Positions 21,369 through 30,386 of a DNA stretch of 64,000 nucleotides are shown piece by piece (the first letter of the stretch is position 1; each line of letters begins with the position of its first letter). The position numbers and the translations under genes are program-made. Source of the DNA: Cyclobacteriaceae bacterium (GTDB lineage: Bacteria > Bacteroidota > Bacteroidia > Cytophagales > Cyclobacteriaceae); NCBI GenBank assembly GCA_026989505.1, contig JALSJF010000068.1, positions 24,458 to 88,457 of the forward strand, in the 5' to 3' direction. Under the pieces are notes generated by a model. It searched no databases and was not told the origin of the DNA. It saw nothing but the letters and a program-made list of their open reading frames with translations.

Positions 21369-22589
21369 ATGACCGGGAAAAATTTTACCGCCAGGTGGGC
21401 GCGGGTAGCCCTGCATTTTCTGGTGTTTTCGGCCCTGGCGGGCGTAGTATTGCGGTATTATAACCTGGCGGTTATTCCCGGCCTGAATTATAAGTACCTG
21501 CTGCATGCCCATTCGCATGTGGCCTTGCTGGGCTGGATGTTCTTTGCCTTTGCGGCCATGCTGGTGCACGTGTTCCTGCCCCGGCATACGGCCGCTTTTG
21601 CCAAAATATTCTGGCTTACCCTGGTGGCGGTCATCGGTATGATGCTTTCCTTCCCGCTACAAGGCTATGGGGTGGTGTCGATTTCTTTCAGTACCTTGTT
21701 TTTGCTGGCCTCGTATTGGTTTGTCTATGTTTTTTATCAAAAGCTGCGGGTCAATAATGATTATTCCCCGCCTGCCCGCTGGGTACGCTGGGCGCTTTTC
21801 TTGCTGGTGGTTTCCAGTTTTGGCCCCTGGGCTTTGGGCCCTATCGTAACCTTGGGTGAACCCCACGGCACCTTGTACAACCTGGCTATTTATTATTATC
21901 TGCACTTTTTGTACAACGGCTTTTTTGTGCCGGCTGCCTTCGGCCTGATGTTAAAACAGTTGGATAATGCCGGGCTGGCGTATAACAAGCGGCAGGCCAG
22001 GCGCTTTTTTCAGCTTACGGTTTATGCGGTCATACCCCTGTACGCATTGTCGGTATTGTGGATAGTCCCTCCGGTAGGGGTTTATCTGGTATCCTTTCTT
22101 GCGGGGGCCATGCAATTGGCTGCGGTTTATTTTGCCTGGCCGCTTATGCGGCTTTATCGCCAGCAGTTGGGGGAACGGTTTTACCGCGTGGTTTTTACTT
22201 TGGCCTTGCTGGCTTATGGCCTGAAAGTACTGATGCAGGTAATTTCATCGGTGCCGGTGGTGGCCCATTATGTGTATGAAACCCGGGTGTTTACGGCCAT
22301 AGCCTATCTGCACATGGTGATGTTAGGCTTTTTAAGCCTGCTGGCCCTGGTTTATTATCTCCACAACCAGGTAGTTAAAAACCATCGTCTAAGCCGTGCC
22401 GGGCTGGGTGTTTTTATTGCCGGCCTGGTTACCAGCGTGGCCATATTGTTTAGCAATGGTGTGGTCATGGCCCTGCAAGGCAGGTATATTCCTGCTTATG
22501 CTGACGGGATGTTCTACACCAGCCTGTTGATGCCGTTGGGCATTTTACTCTTTTGGTTCGTACAGGTAAACAGAAAATTCAGCGCTTAA
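21369..22589 (+). CDS. polytopic membrane protein, distantly heme-copper-oxidase-subunit-I-like
   Basis: A 406-residue integral membrane protein with about 12 helices. Histidines sit inside helices, notably LLHAHSHVALLGWMFFAFAA near residue 48 and AYLHMVMLGFLSLLALVYY near 320, with GEPHGTLYNLAIYYYLHFLY in between. This arrangement recalls heme-binding subunit I-like proteins seen in Bacteroidota, but I cannot confirm cofactor binding. It lies 39 bases after kbl and may be cotranscribed. Its last 11 bases overlap the end of the convergent cargo gene. Confidence 0.7.
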   Translation: MTGKNFTARWARVALHFLVFSALAGVVLRYYNLAVIPGLNYKYLLHAHSHVALLGWMFFAFAAMLVHVFLPRHTAAFAKIFWLTLVAVIGMMLSFPLQGYGVVSISFSTLFLLASYWFVYVFYQKLRVNNDYSPPARWVRWALFLLVVSSFGPWALGPIVTLGEPHGTLYNLAIYYYLHFLYNGFFVPAAFGLMLKQLDNAGLAYNKRQARRFFQLTVYAVIPLYALSVLWIVPPVGVYLVSFLAGAMQLAAVYFAWPLMRLYRQQLGERFYRVVFTLALLAYGLKVLMQVISSVPVVAHYVYETRVFTAIAYLHMVMLGFLSLLALVYYLHNQVVKNHRLSRAGLGVFIAGLVTSVAILFSNGVVMALQGRYIPAYADGMFYTSLLMPLGILLFWFVQVNRKFSA

Positions 22590-22935
22590 GAAACTTAAAC
22601 GTTTTGCTAAAATTGGCCGGGGCATCCTTGATGGAAAGCAGGTAGTAACCCGGAGGCAGGTTGCGTACATCAAGGCGGTATTGGTTTTCTTCCACCTTTT
22701 CAACCGGCACTTCAAACTTGCTGCCTATAATGTTGTGAACGATAAGGTTGGTATTCGTCAGGTTAGAGTTTTCTATCTGTACAGTAAGAAAATCAACACT
22801 GGGGTTGGGGTAGATTTCAATTTTGTTTTTGCCGGCCAGCAATTCATTCCCGAAAGACGGAAAATCCTGCCCACTTTGGGCATAACCGCCCCAGGCAAAA
22901 GCTAACAGTCCAACTACAAGTAAAAATCTTTTCAT
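22579..22935 (-). CDS. miniature type IX sorting-domain protein
   Basis: Only 118 residues: a signal peptide (MKRFLLVVGLLAFAWGGYAQ), a short linker of about 23 residues, and then a complete type IX type-A sorting domain starting IEIYPNPSVDFLTVQIE and ending KTFKFLKR. There is essentially no passenger domain. It could be a small surface-anchored protein, a remnant of a larger cargo gene, or a decoy for the sorting machinery; nothing in the sequence decides. The open frame reaches 22968, but the signal peptide begins at ATG 22935. Its 3' end overlaps the plus-strand membrane gene by 11 bases. Confidence 0.82.
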   Translation of the reverse strand: MKRFLLVVGLLAFAWGGYAQSGQDFPSFGNELLAGKNKIEIYPNPSVDFLTVQIENSNLTNTNLIVHNIIGSKFEVPVEKVEENQYRLDVRNLPPGYYLLSIKDAPANFSKTFKFLKR

Positions 22936-23031
22936 AAGCATTACAACATTTACAAATATACGGCACAATAATAATGCCGGACTTACGTTTGCCGTTGTTT
23001 TTTTACTATATACGTTGAGGCTAATAAAAGG

Positions 23032-24531
23032 TTACCGTGAAAACTCAAGAAAAACATCGCCCAGGGCGGCAATGATATCTCCGGCCTTGAGGGCGGTCAT
23101 ACTCTGGCGGGCAGCCGCCAGGTCTCCGGCCCGCCCATGCACCCAGGTGCCGGCCACCGCTGCCTGGAGGGCACCAAGCCCCTGGGCCCGCAACGAGGTG
23201 ATGATACCCAGCAGGACATCGCCACTGCCTCCCGTGGCCATCCCCGGGTTGCCGGTGGTGGTAAACATTACCTGGCCTTGCGGGGTGATGATGGCCGTAT
23301 GTGCCCCTTTCAGCACAATAACCACCTGCCAGGTGGAGGCAAATTCCCGGGCCCGGCTAATTCTTTGCCAGTGGCTGCTACTTGGGCCGGCCAGGCGGTC
23401 AAATTCTTTTGGGTGGGGGGTGATAATGGTCTCTGGCGGCAGTAACGACAATAACGCGGGGGTATTGCTGAGGATGTTCAGGGCATCGGCATCAAGTACC
23501 AGCGGTTTATCATTTACCTGCAAAAAATCACCGTAAGCTTTTACGGTTGCTTTTTCCTGCCCAAGGCCGGGGCCAAGGCCAATTGCCCCTGCCTGGGGTA
23601 CGCTATTGAAGGCGGTAATATGGTGTTTTCCCGGTTGGGGCAGTACCATAGCTTCGGCCACACACATTTGCATTATAGGCATGCCTGAGGCGGGGATGGT
23701 GGTAGTGAGCAGCCCGGCCCCGGCCCGGACAAAGGCCCCGGCCGCCAACGTTATGGCGCCCATTTTACCGTAGCTGCCGCCAATGAGTTGCCCGTGGCCG
23801 AACGTACCCTTATGGGCAAACTTTGGCCGGGGGGGCAGCATAGCGCCTACTTCATCAGCCTCGATAGTGCTGTAGGCTGTCTCCTGCCGGGCAATAAAGT
23901 CCTGGTCAAGGCCTATATCCACAACCTGCCAGTGGCCCACGTAGCGGTAGTTTTCCGGCATCAGCAATGAGAGCTTAGGCAGTTGCAGGCTCACCGTTTC
24001 ATCGGCACAGATAATGCCCCCCGCTGCTGCCGGCCGGTCAACAAACAGGCCGGAGGGAATATCTACGGCCACTACCTTGCAGCCGGAATTGTTGATGGCC
24101 CCGATAACCCGGGCATACAACCCTGTTACCTCCCGGCTAAGACCGGAACCGAAGAGGGCATCAATAATAGTTTGATAAGGTTTAAAATCGGGAATATTAC
24201 TTTCCTGCGCAATGAATAGCACCTCACCCAATTGCTGAAAGCGGGCCAGGTTTTCGAGGAAATCGGCCGAGCCACCTTCTTTGGTGCGCACAACATAAGG
24301 CTGTGCCTGATACCCTTTGCTTAACAATATGCGGCTGATGGCCAACCCATCGCCCCCGTTGTTGCCGGTACCGCAGATCACGGCAATTGGGTCTTTCGGG
24401 TCATGGTGACGATAAAAAGCAGCAACAAATCGCTGTGCGGCACGCTCCATCAGGTCGATAGAAGCTATCGGTTCATGGGCGATGGTATAAGCATCGGCCT
24501 GGCGGATTTGTTCGGCACTAAGGATTTTCAT
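23032..24531 (-). CDS. nnrD: bifunctional NAD(P)H-hydrate epimerase / ADP-dependent NAD(P)H-hydrate dehydratase
   Basis: Metabolite repair enzyme: the N-terminal YjeF domain (about residues 1-215) epimerises damaged NAD(P)HX, and the C-terminal ribokinase-like domain (about 225-499) dehydrates it with ADP. The epimerase has the nucleotide motif CGTGNNGGDGLAISRILL near residue 52; the dehydratase has KGTFGHGQLIGGSYGKMGA near 240 and the GNPGMATGGSGDVLLG motif near 430. The order and 499-aa length match the fused bacterial form. Transcribed alone, as far as can be seen. Confidence 0.95.
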   Translation of the reverse strand: MKILSAEQIRQADAYTIAHEPIASIDLMERAAQRFVAAFYRHHDPKDPIAVICGTGNNGGDGLAISRILLSKGYQAQPYVVRTKEGGSADFLENLARFQQLGEVLFIAQESNIPDFKPYQTIIDALFGSGLSREVTGLYARVIGAINNSGCKVVAVDIPSGLFVDRPAAAGGIICADETVSLQLPKLSLLMPENYRYVGHWQVVDIGLDQDFIARQETAYSTIEADEVGAMLPPRPKFAHKGTFGHGQLIGGSYGKMGAITLAAGAFVRAGAGLLTTTIPASGMPIMQMCVAEAMVLPQPGKHHITAFNSVPQAGAIGLGPGLGQEKATVKAYGDFLQVNDKPLVLDADALNILSNTPALLSLLPPETIITPHPKEFDRLAGPSSSHWQRISRAREFASTWQVVIVLKGAHTAIITPQGQVMFTTTGNPGMATGGSGDVLLGIITSLRAQGLGALQAAVAGTWVHGRAGDLAAARQSMTALKAGDIIAALGDVFLEFSR

Positions 24532-24599
24532 GAACGGTGGCCGTTGGTTTGCGATAAGACAAATTTACAACAGCCAGCCGGGAAGGAAAAGGGGACAAG

Positions 24600-25553
24600 T
24601 CACCCGGGGGTAAACTTTTCTGCCAGCCGGTAGTTGCGAAAGCCACCGATCTCCCGGCCACTCAACAGGTTTAGTTCTATCCAGGTCCGCAGGCGGTATT
24701 TTAACCGTTCGTGTTTGTGCAACGGGCGTCCGCTTTGGGGGCGCCCTGCATATTGCAGGGCCTCACCCCAGTTGAAAGCTGCCAGTCGTTTGTGCATCAC
24801 AGCCGGATGGGTGCCGGCAAAGCGGGGTACGCGGTTGAGCGGGCCGTAGTCGAACCGGCCGGTGTAGAGATCCCGGTTGGTGCCGCTGGAAGTACGGCTC
24901 ATACGGTTTTGCTTGTCGCTCATGACGTGCGGAGGCCGCACCCAGCCGTAGTGGTAGATTTCGGCCGGCAGCAGGGCTACATTGAGCTTGCGGGTGCCGT
25001 CTTTGCGTAAATAATCTTCGGTAGAAGGGGTAAACCGGTCGTAATACCGGAACGACTGGGCATCGCGCCAGGAATGGACCTGCGGCAGGTTACGGATAAT
25101 CCTGATTTCGCGTGGATACCATCCGTGGTGGGTGAAACAATGGTTGTAATCGGCCCAGAAATGCCGGTAATGAAATAACAACCCTTCTATATCCGGGCGG
25201 TGGGCATAGTGCCTGCAGGCCTGACGGATGACCGGCAGGTATTTTTCATGAACCACCTCATCTGTTTGCAGATAAAACAGCCAGTCACCCCGGCAATGGC
25301 TTTTGGCTACGTCCGACAAGTAGGCGTACAGGGTGTTATGGCGAAATTTTTCCGGCTCCCAGGCAGCCTCAATGAGTTTTATTTTGGGGTGGTTCAGGTT
25401 TTGCAGTACCTCCAGGGTGTTGTCGTCTGCATCGCCCGGGCACCAGGCTACCACATATTCATCTACCAGCTCGAGGATAGAAAGGATAGATTCCTGCAGG
25501 GGATAGGCCAGTTTAACTGCATTGCGCACAAAGGTATAGCCGCTGATGATCAT
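24600..25553 (-). CDS. glycosyltransferase family 2-type protein
   Basis: Cytoplasmic GT-A-like protein of 317 aa. The N-terminus reads MIISGYTFVRNAVKLAYPLQ, followed by the acidic nucleotide-sugar region WCPGDADDNTLEVLQ and the metal-site-like LQTDEVVHEKYLPV near residue 97. The C-terminal half has basic, aromatic segments common in surface-glycan enzymes. Donor and acceptor are unknown. It is the first gene of a glycan cluster and is divergent from the family 4 gene 99 bases away. Confidence 0.82.
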   Translation of the reverse strand: MIISGYTFVRNAVKLAYPLQESILSILELVDEYVVAWCPGDADDNTLEVLQNLNHPKIKLIEAAWEPEKFRHNTLYAYLSDVAKSHCRGDWLFYLQTDEVVHEKYLPVIRQACRHYAHRPDIEGLLFHYRHFWADYNHCFTHHGWYPREIRIIRNLPQVHSWRDAQSFRYYDRFTPSTEDYLRKDGTRKLNVALLPAEIYHYGWVRPPHVMSDKQNRMSRTSSGTNRDLYTGRFDYGPLNRVPRFAGTHPAVMHKRLAAFNWGEALQYAGRPQSGRPLHKHERLKYRLRTWIELNLLSGREIGGFRNYRLAEKFTPG

Positions 25554-25652
25554 ACTGCAATGTTACGGCTTTCCCGGTGCTTACCGGGGGGAAAGGTATG
25601 AAAAACAGGGAATATTCTCTGTTTACTGGTTGGGCTGTTTTAGTTTTGGGCC

Positions 25653-26765
25653 ATGCGGATAGGATTTGATGCCAAAAGGCTTTTTCTGAATAACCGGGGC
25701 CTGGGAAACTATGCCCGTAATCTGCTCTATGGCCTGGAAAAATATTATCCGGAAAACGAGTATTATCTTTATACCCCTGAAATCAGCAATGAGCATGTTT
25801 CTCCTGCTTTGCTGAACAGCGCCAACGTACATGTGCGCACCCCGGCAGGCCCGGCAGCCTGGTTCAGCAGTTTTTGGCGGTCGGTACGGTTGGGTACGGT
25901 AGCCTGCAAGGATAACGTAGATGTTTTTCATGGCCTGGCACAGGAACTGCCCGGGAACATCCGCAGGGCCGGGGCAAAATCTGTGGTTACCATCCACGAT
26001 ATGATTTTTTTACGGCACCCGGAGTTTTATAAGCCGGTTGACCGCTGGATATATTTTCGTAAGGTGAAGTTTGCCGTGCGTAAGGCTGACCGCATCGTGG
26101 CTATTTCGCAGCAAACCAAACAGGATTTGATGGAAACATTTAAGATCAGCGATGACCGTATTGTTGTGGTGTACCAAAGCTGTAATGAGGTTTTTTATGA
26201 GCAGCGTACGGAGCGGGAGCGGCAGCAGGTAAAGGAAAAGTGGCAGTTACCCGGCAACTACCTGCTTTATGTGGGGGCGTTGAATGAGAACAAAAATGTA
26301 CGGATTATCCTGGAAGCCCTCCGCCTGCTGCAAGGGAAAGTTGATTTGCCGCTGGTGGTGGTAGGCCATGGCGCTGAGTATAAGCAAAAAATGCTGGCCT
26401 ATGCCCGGCAGCATGGGCTGGAGCGCCAGTTGATTTTTGCCAGCGAAACCGCTAACCCTTCGCCCCGTGAGTTGTCGGCCATGTATCAAATGGCGGCCGT
26501 ATTTATCTTCCCCAGTTTTTATGAAGGGTTTGGTATCCCCATTCTCGAAGCCCGGTTCAGCGGTACTCCCGTAATTGCTTCCAATTCTAGTTGTTTGCAT
26601 GAGGCCGGGGGAGAGGATAGCCGTTACTTTAGCCCGCAGAACGGAGAAGAACTGGCTGGAAAAATTGTTGAGGTCCTGGCAGCAGGGAAAGAAGTTGATG
26701 ACCGCGTAGCCAAATTTCATATAGAGCATAGCGTGCGGAAATATATGCAGGTATATCAAGGGTGA
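25653..26765 (+). CDS. glycosyltransferase family 4 protein
   Basis: A retaining GT-B glycosyltransferase of 370 aa. The N-terminus MRIGFDAKRLFLNNRGLGNY is typical of the mannosyltransferase-like branch. The C-terminal donor domain has LLYVGALNENKNVRIILEAL near residue 205 and the family E-x7-E signature in FPSFYEGFGIPILEARFSGT near 285. Likely adds a sugar in lipopolysaccharide or exopolysaccharide assembly. It begins a three-gene plus-strand run (25653-28605) with gaps of 7 and 0 bases. Confidence 0.9.
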   Translation: MRIGFDAKRLFLNNRGLGNYARNLLYGLEKYYPENEYYLYTPEISNEHVSPALLNSANVHVRTPAGPAAWFSSFWRSVRLGTVACKDNVDVFHGLAQELPGNIRRAGAKSVVTIHDMIFLRHPEFYKPVDRWIYFRKVKFAVRKADRIVAISQQTKQDLMETFKISDDRIVVVYQSCNEVFYEQRTERERQQVKEKWQLPGNYLLYVGALNENKNVRIILEALRLLQGKVDLPLVVVGHGAEYKQKMLAYARQHGLERQLIFASETANPSPRELSAMYQMAAVFIFPSFYEGFGIPILEARFSGTPVIASNSSCLHEAGGEDSRYFSPQNGEELAGKIVEVLAAGKEVDDRVAKFHIEHSVRKYMQVYQG

Positions 26766-26772
26766 GCGTGTG

Positions 26773-27897
26773 ATGAAGAAAAAAGTTGGCTTTATATACC
26801 TGGATGAGTTACAGCATGTGCCTCATTTCCTTCCTCCGGCAATTGCGTTAGCGGCAAGAGGGGTTAGGGTGGATATTCTTACCTATGAGGGAGGGCACCG
26901 GTACTTAAAAACCATGCTAAACAAACTTGGTGGGGAGAAACTTAATATTGTGCAACTGAGCACCTTTTTTTATCGGAAGATTCTCGAGAAGTTGCGTGAC
27001 CGGCAACAACCCAGTGCCTTCTATATCTATAGAAAGCATTTGCACAAATTGTTAACTTATGATGCCCTGGTTTTTACGGACCACACTGCCGGGATTATTT
27101 ACCAGGCCAGGGGGAAAGCAGCAAAGCCAAAGTTAGTTTTTATTGACCACGGAGCAGGAGACGGGGCTTATGGCTATAAGGAGTCACATAATCTTTTTGA
27201 TTTGGTATTGGTCGCAGGGATGAAAAAGGCGACAAGGCTTGTGCGGGATATTCCTGACCACCACTTTAAGTTAAAGGTAGCAGGGTATGCCAAATTTGAC
27301 CTGCTTAATAATGAGAAGGAGGATATCCGGTTGTTTGAAGAGGGTAATCCGGTTGTGCTGTATTGCCCGCATTTTTCCCGCCAATTATCTTCCTGGTATA
27401 GTATGGGCAGAGATATTCTGAACTTTTTTCGCAACCATCCTGAGTATAACCTTATTTTTGCCCCTCACTTTAACCTGTTCAATAAAAAAGGCTTTGAGAA
27501 AAGGGCCGCAGTTGACAGAAAATACTATGATGCCCCGAATATTCATGTTGACCTGGGTAGCATTCGTAGTGTTAATATGACGTACGCCAGGTATGCCGAT
27601 ATTTACCTGGGGGATGTCTCCAGCCAGGTGTACGAATTCATGTACCTCACCCGGCCGCTGATTTTTATTAACCACCAAAACATTTTCTGGCAGAAAGATG
27701 ACAATTATTTAATGTGGCAGGCCGGCAAGGTAGTGACTAATGTAGCCGGGTTGGAAGAGGCCCTTGCAGGCTTAGATGTTTGGCCAATAGATTATACAGC
27801 CAGGCAAAAGGAACTTTTTACCCAAACCTTTTATAAGCCGGATAGACCGGCCGGCCCCAGGGTAGCAAAGTTAATTGCAGATGAGATTTACGGTTAG
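26773..27897 (+). CDS. CDP-glycerol glycerophosphotransferase-like GT-B protein
   Basis: A 374-residue protein of the teichoic-acid polymerase-like GT-B family. The C-terminal motif ADIYLGDVSSQVYEFMYLTR followed by PLIFIN matches the D-x-SS-x-x-x-E/D-F signature of glycerophosphotransferases; the middle has LVFIDHGAGDGAYGYKES. In Gram-negative clusters these transfer polyol phosphates or sugars to surface glycans. GTG at 26770 and ATG at 26773 are adjacent starts; ATG is chosen. It lies 7 bases after the family 4 gene and ends with a TAG directly abutting the next ATG. Confidence 0.8.
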   Translation: MKKKVGFIYLDELQHVPHFLPPAIALAARGVRVDILTYEGGHRYLKTMLNKLGGEKLNIVQLSTFFYRKILEKLRDRQQPSAFYIYRKHLHKLLTYDALVFTDHTAGIIYQARGKAAKPKLVFIDHGAGDGAYGYKESHNLFDLVLVAGMKKATRLVRDIPDHHFKLKVAGYAKFDLLNNEKEDIRLFEEGNPVVLYCPHFSRQLSSWYSMGRDILNFFRNHPEYNLIFAPHFNLFNKKGFEKRAAVDRKYYDAPNIHVDLGSIRSVNMTYARYADIYLGDVSSQVYEFMYLTRPLIFINHQNIFWQKDDNYLMWQAGKVVTNVAGLEEALAGLDVWPIDYTARQKELFTQTFYKPDRPAGPRVAKLIADEIYG

Positions 27898-28605
27898 ATG
27901 GTAAAAACATATATCATCCATGTAAGTGATGACCTTATCCGTGAGCGCCATATAATGGCCCAGCTTGCCGGTAAAGGGCTGGCGGCAACTTTTATTAATA
28001 AGGGGGATAAAAAGGACCTTACTGAGCAGGTATTAGACACCTACTTTACCGGCAACCGGAAGAATGTTTCCAATTCTACTTCTTGTGTTTACAAGCATAT
28101 CCTGGCGTATGAAAATATAGTGGCCAATAAGGATACACTGGCCCTGGTGTTGGAAGACGATATTGTGTTTTATAAGAATTTTAAAAAGTATTTGCCCAAA
28201 ATTATTGCGGAGATCGCCAAAGAGGAATTGGCAGGGTTTATTGTTTCGCTGGAAGATTCCCTGCTCAGGTATATTCCCCGCAGTGAACGGGTCAGGGGCA
28301 AATATTTATATCCGCGCTCAGCAACCCGTTATGCCGGGGCCTATTTAATAGATTACCAGGCTGCCAGGCGTATTTTACAGCGTATTGCAAAGGAGAAATG
28401 CCCGGTACCTATGGATTGGTATCATGATGATTGTGCCAAAAAGGGCATCTTGCAAATATTCTGGAGCCAGCCGACCCTGGCCATTCAGTACAGCCATACC
28501 GGCCGTATGGCTACGCTGCTTGATGACAAGGGGTCCGGTTTACTGAGGGTTATATCGTTTTACCTGCAGTGGGGGTATAAACGCCTGTATTATTTTTTCA
28601 GATAA
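27898..28605 (+). CDS. glycosyltransferase family 25 (LPS biosynthesis-type)
   Basis: A 235-residue GT25 enzyme, the family of beta-galactosyl/glucosyltransferases used in LPS cores. The N-terminus shows YIIHVSDDLIRERHIMAQL, and the metal-binding acidic motif is ALVLEDDIVFYKNF near residue 82, followed by the YAGAYLIDYQAARRIL segment near 140 and MDWYHDD near 170. It starts on the base after the stop of the glycerophosphotransferase-like gene, so the three genes are surely one operon. It is convergent with the FkbM gene 26 bases away. Confidence 0.88.
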   Translation: MVKTYIIHVSDDLIRERHIMAQLAGKGLAATFINKGDKKDLTEQVLDTYFTGNRKNVSNSTSCVYKHILAYENIVANKDTLALVLEDDIVFYKNFKKYLPKIIAEIAKEELAGFIVSLEDSLLRYIPRSERVRGKYLYPRSATRYAGAYLIDYQAARRILQRIAKEKCPVPMDWYHDDCAKKGILQIFWSQPTLAIQYSHTGRMATLLDDKGSGLLRVISFYLQWGYKRLYYFFR

Positions 28606-28631
28606 GTGGTTGGCGGGCAAAAGGCCAGGGC

Positions 28632-29372
28632 TTACAATAACCCACGGTTGATAAATACAGCGTTTTCGCCAACCGTACCTTCTGCGCGAAAATTACATTT
28701 TGCCAGGGCTGCTGTTACGGTTGCCGATGACCCGGGCCGCCAGCGGTCGTGGAACTCGATCACCAGGCACCTGACTTTGGGCAGCCAATGGGTATAATTT
28801 TCAGCAAAAAGCTCTACTTCCGCCCCTTCAATGTCAATTTTGAGCAAGTCAATAGTGGCAAGCCGGTAGCGGTTAAGGATATCGTTCATGGTAATACTAG
28901 CTACCGGGACACTGCCGTTGGCCAGGGTGTTATCTACCCGGTAGCCCCAGGGGCTCACGCCTTCCTGTTTAAATTTTAGTACTTCATTTTTAGGCCACAA
29001 GCCGGCATGCACGGTAGTTATACCGGGGTAGTGGCGGGTATTTTTGTTTAGCAGCCGGTAGTTTTCAGGGGATAGCTCAATGGCAATTATCCTGGCTTCG
29101 GGAAAACGGTTGGCAAAATAGATGGCCGACAGGCCGATGTTGGCCCCGGCATCAACGATTACCTTCGGGCCGGGGGTTATTTGCAGGTTGTAGTCGCCAT
29201 GGGCGAAAATATGTTTAAAGGTGGCGATATCGGAGGTGCCCGGCCGCAGGGTTATAGGGCAGGTAAGTCCCTTTAACCTAAGGTTTTTGGTACACCCGGC
29301 TTTTATTTTAAAGAAGGCAATTACCCCGGAAAAACCAAACTGACCAGCTAACTTAGTAAAGGTTCCCATCAT
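28632..29372 (-). CDS. FkbM family SAM-dependent methyltransferase
   Basis: A 246-residue O-methyltransferase of the FkbM family, likely capping or decorating a glycan. The SAM-binding motif is VIVDAGANIGLSAIYFANRF near residue 70, and the family acidic motif is DLLKIDIEGAEVELFAEN near 175, followed by VRCLVIEFHDRW. It is last in a minus-strand run of four genes starting at 32610; its start overlaps the end of the preceding glycosyltransferase by one base. Confidence 0.9.
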   Translation of the reverse strand: MMGTFTKLAGQFGFSGVIAFFKIKAGCTKNLRLKGLTCPITLRPGTSDIATFKHIFAHGDYNLQITPGPKVIVDAGANIGLSAIYFANRFPEARIIAIELSPENYRLLNKNTRHYPGITTVHAGLWPKNEVLKFKQEGVSPWGYRVDNTLANGSVPVASITMNDILNRYRLATIDLLKIDIEGAEVELFAENYTHWLPKVRCLVIEFHDRWRPGSSATVTAALAKCNFRAEGTVGENAVFINRGLL

Positions 29373-30355
29373 CAGGAGGATAGCTTATGGGTGGCAATAA
29401 TAGTTTTTATTTTTCTGGTAACCTCTTTTAAAGAATAGCTTTCAGTATGGCCCTTTTGTAAAGTTTTATAGGAAGATTTGGCTCTTTTGAGGTCTTTTTT
29501 AGCAGCCTTGAACTGCCGAAAAGCGTACCTGTAATTTTTATCCCTCACGAGTATCCTAACCAATACTTTTAGGTTTAGTTTGATCAAATAATACCTAAGT
29601 TCGATTTTATTCAGGTGAAGGTAGTGGAGGTAAAACTTATTGCGTTTATATATAGTCTTCACCTTGCCTTTTTCTTCCTTGCATATTGTAGCAGATCCGG
29701 TATGATAACAGACGGCCCGGTTATCAAAATAAAGCTTAAACCCTAACCTCCAGGCCCTTAGTCCAAGGTCAACATCTTCATAATAATAGGGGTTAAACAG
29801 TTCATTAAACCCCATGAGCTGTAGTAATTTTTGTCTGTTAACCAAGGCGTTAGCCCCGGATAGGTAATAGGTTGGCAATGGGGAGGAAGCGTTGGCGCCA
29901 TAGTTTTTCCCTGGGATTATTTTACCGAAACGGTACCCGGGGTATTTGGCACCAACCGGTGCTTTTTGTAGCCCTGCATCAATAATCTTTCCCATAACCC
30001 CAAAGGTGTCGGACTGGGCAAAATAAGGCATTAGCGGCAAAAAATAAGTTTCACTAAGTTGGATGTCGGAGTTTAAAACTAACACAAGGTCTTTTTTTGC
30101 TACCCGAATGCCCCTGTTAGTATTGCCGGCAAAGCCTTTGTTGATTTTGTTTTCCAGCAAAATAATATTGGGGTAGGATTGCCGGATGAACCGAACGGAG
30201 CTATCGGAGGAGGCATCATCGGAGATGATGATTTCATAGTCTTTAATTCCCGAACTTTTAACTGCTTGATACACAGTTGGCAAGTTTTTCTCGAGCAACT
30301 TTTGCCCGTTATAATTGGGGATGACAATAGATAAGCTGTACATGGTTTCAGGCAT
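29372..30355 (-). CDS. glycosyltransferase family 2 (rhamnosyltransferase-like)
   Basis: A 327-residue inverting GT-A enzyme. The N-terminus has SIVIPNYNGQKLLEKNLPTV and DYEIIISDDASSDSSVRF; the metal-binding site is LVLNSDIQLSETYF near residue 94, and the acceptor-side YYYEDVDLGLRAWRLGFK near 190 carries the catalytic-base-type ED. The C-terminal 80 residues are lysine-rich and may face the membrane. It probably extends a surface glycan. It follows the methyltransferase gene after 31 bases. Confidence 0.9.
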   Translation of the reverse strand: MPETMYSLSIVIPNYNGQKLLEKNLPTVYQAVKSSGIKDYEIIISDDASSDSSVRFIRQSYPNIILLENKINKGFAGNTNRGIRVAKKDLVLVLNSDIQLSETYFLPLMPYFAQSDTFGVMGKIIDAGLQKAPVGAKYPGYRFGKIIPGKNYGANASSPLPTYYLSGANALVNRQKLLQLMGFNELFNPYYYEDVDLGLRAWRLGFKLYFDNRAVCYHTGSATICKEEKGKVKTIYKRNKFYLHYLHLNKIELRYYLIKLNLKVLVRILVRDKNYRYAFRQFKAAKKDLKRAKSSYKTLQKGHTESYSLKEVTRKIKTIIATHKLSS

Positions 30356-30386
30356 TCTGCATCAGGTTTTAACAATAAGTGCCGTG

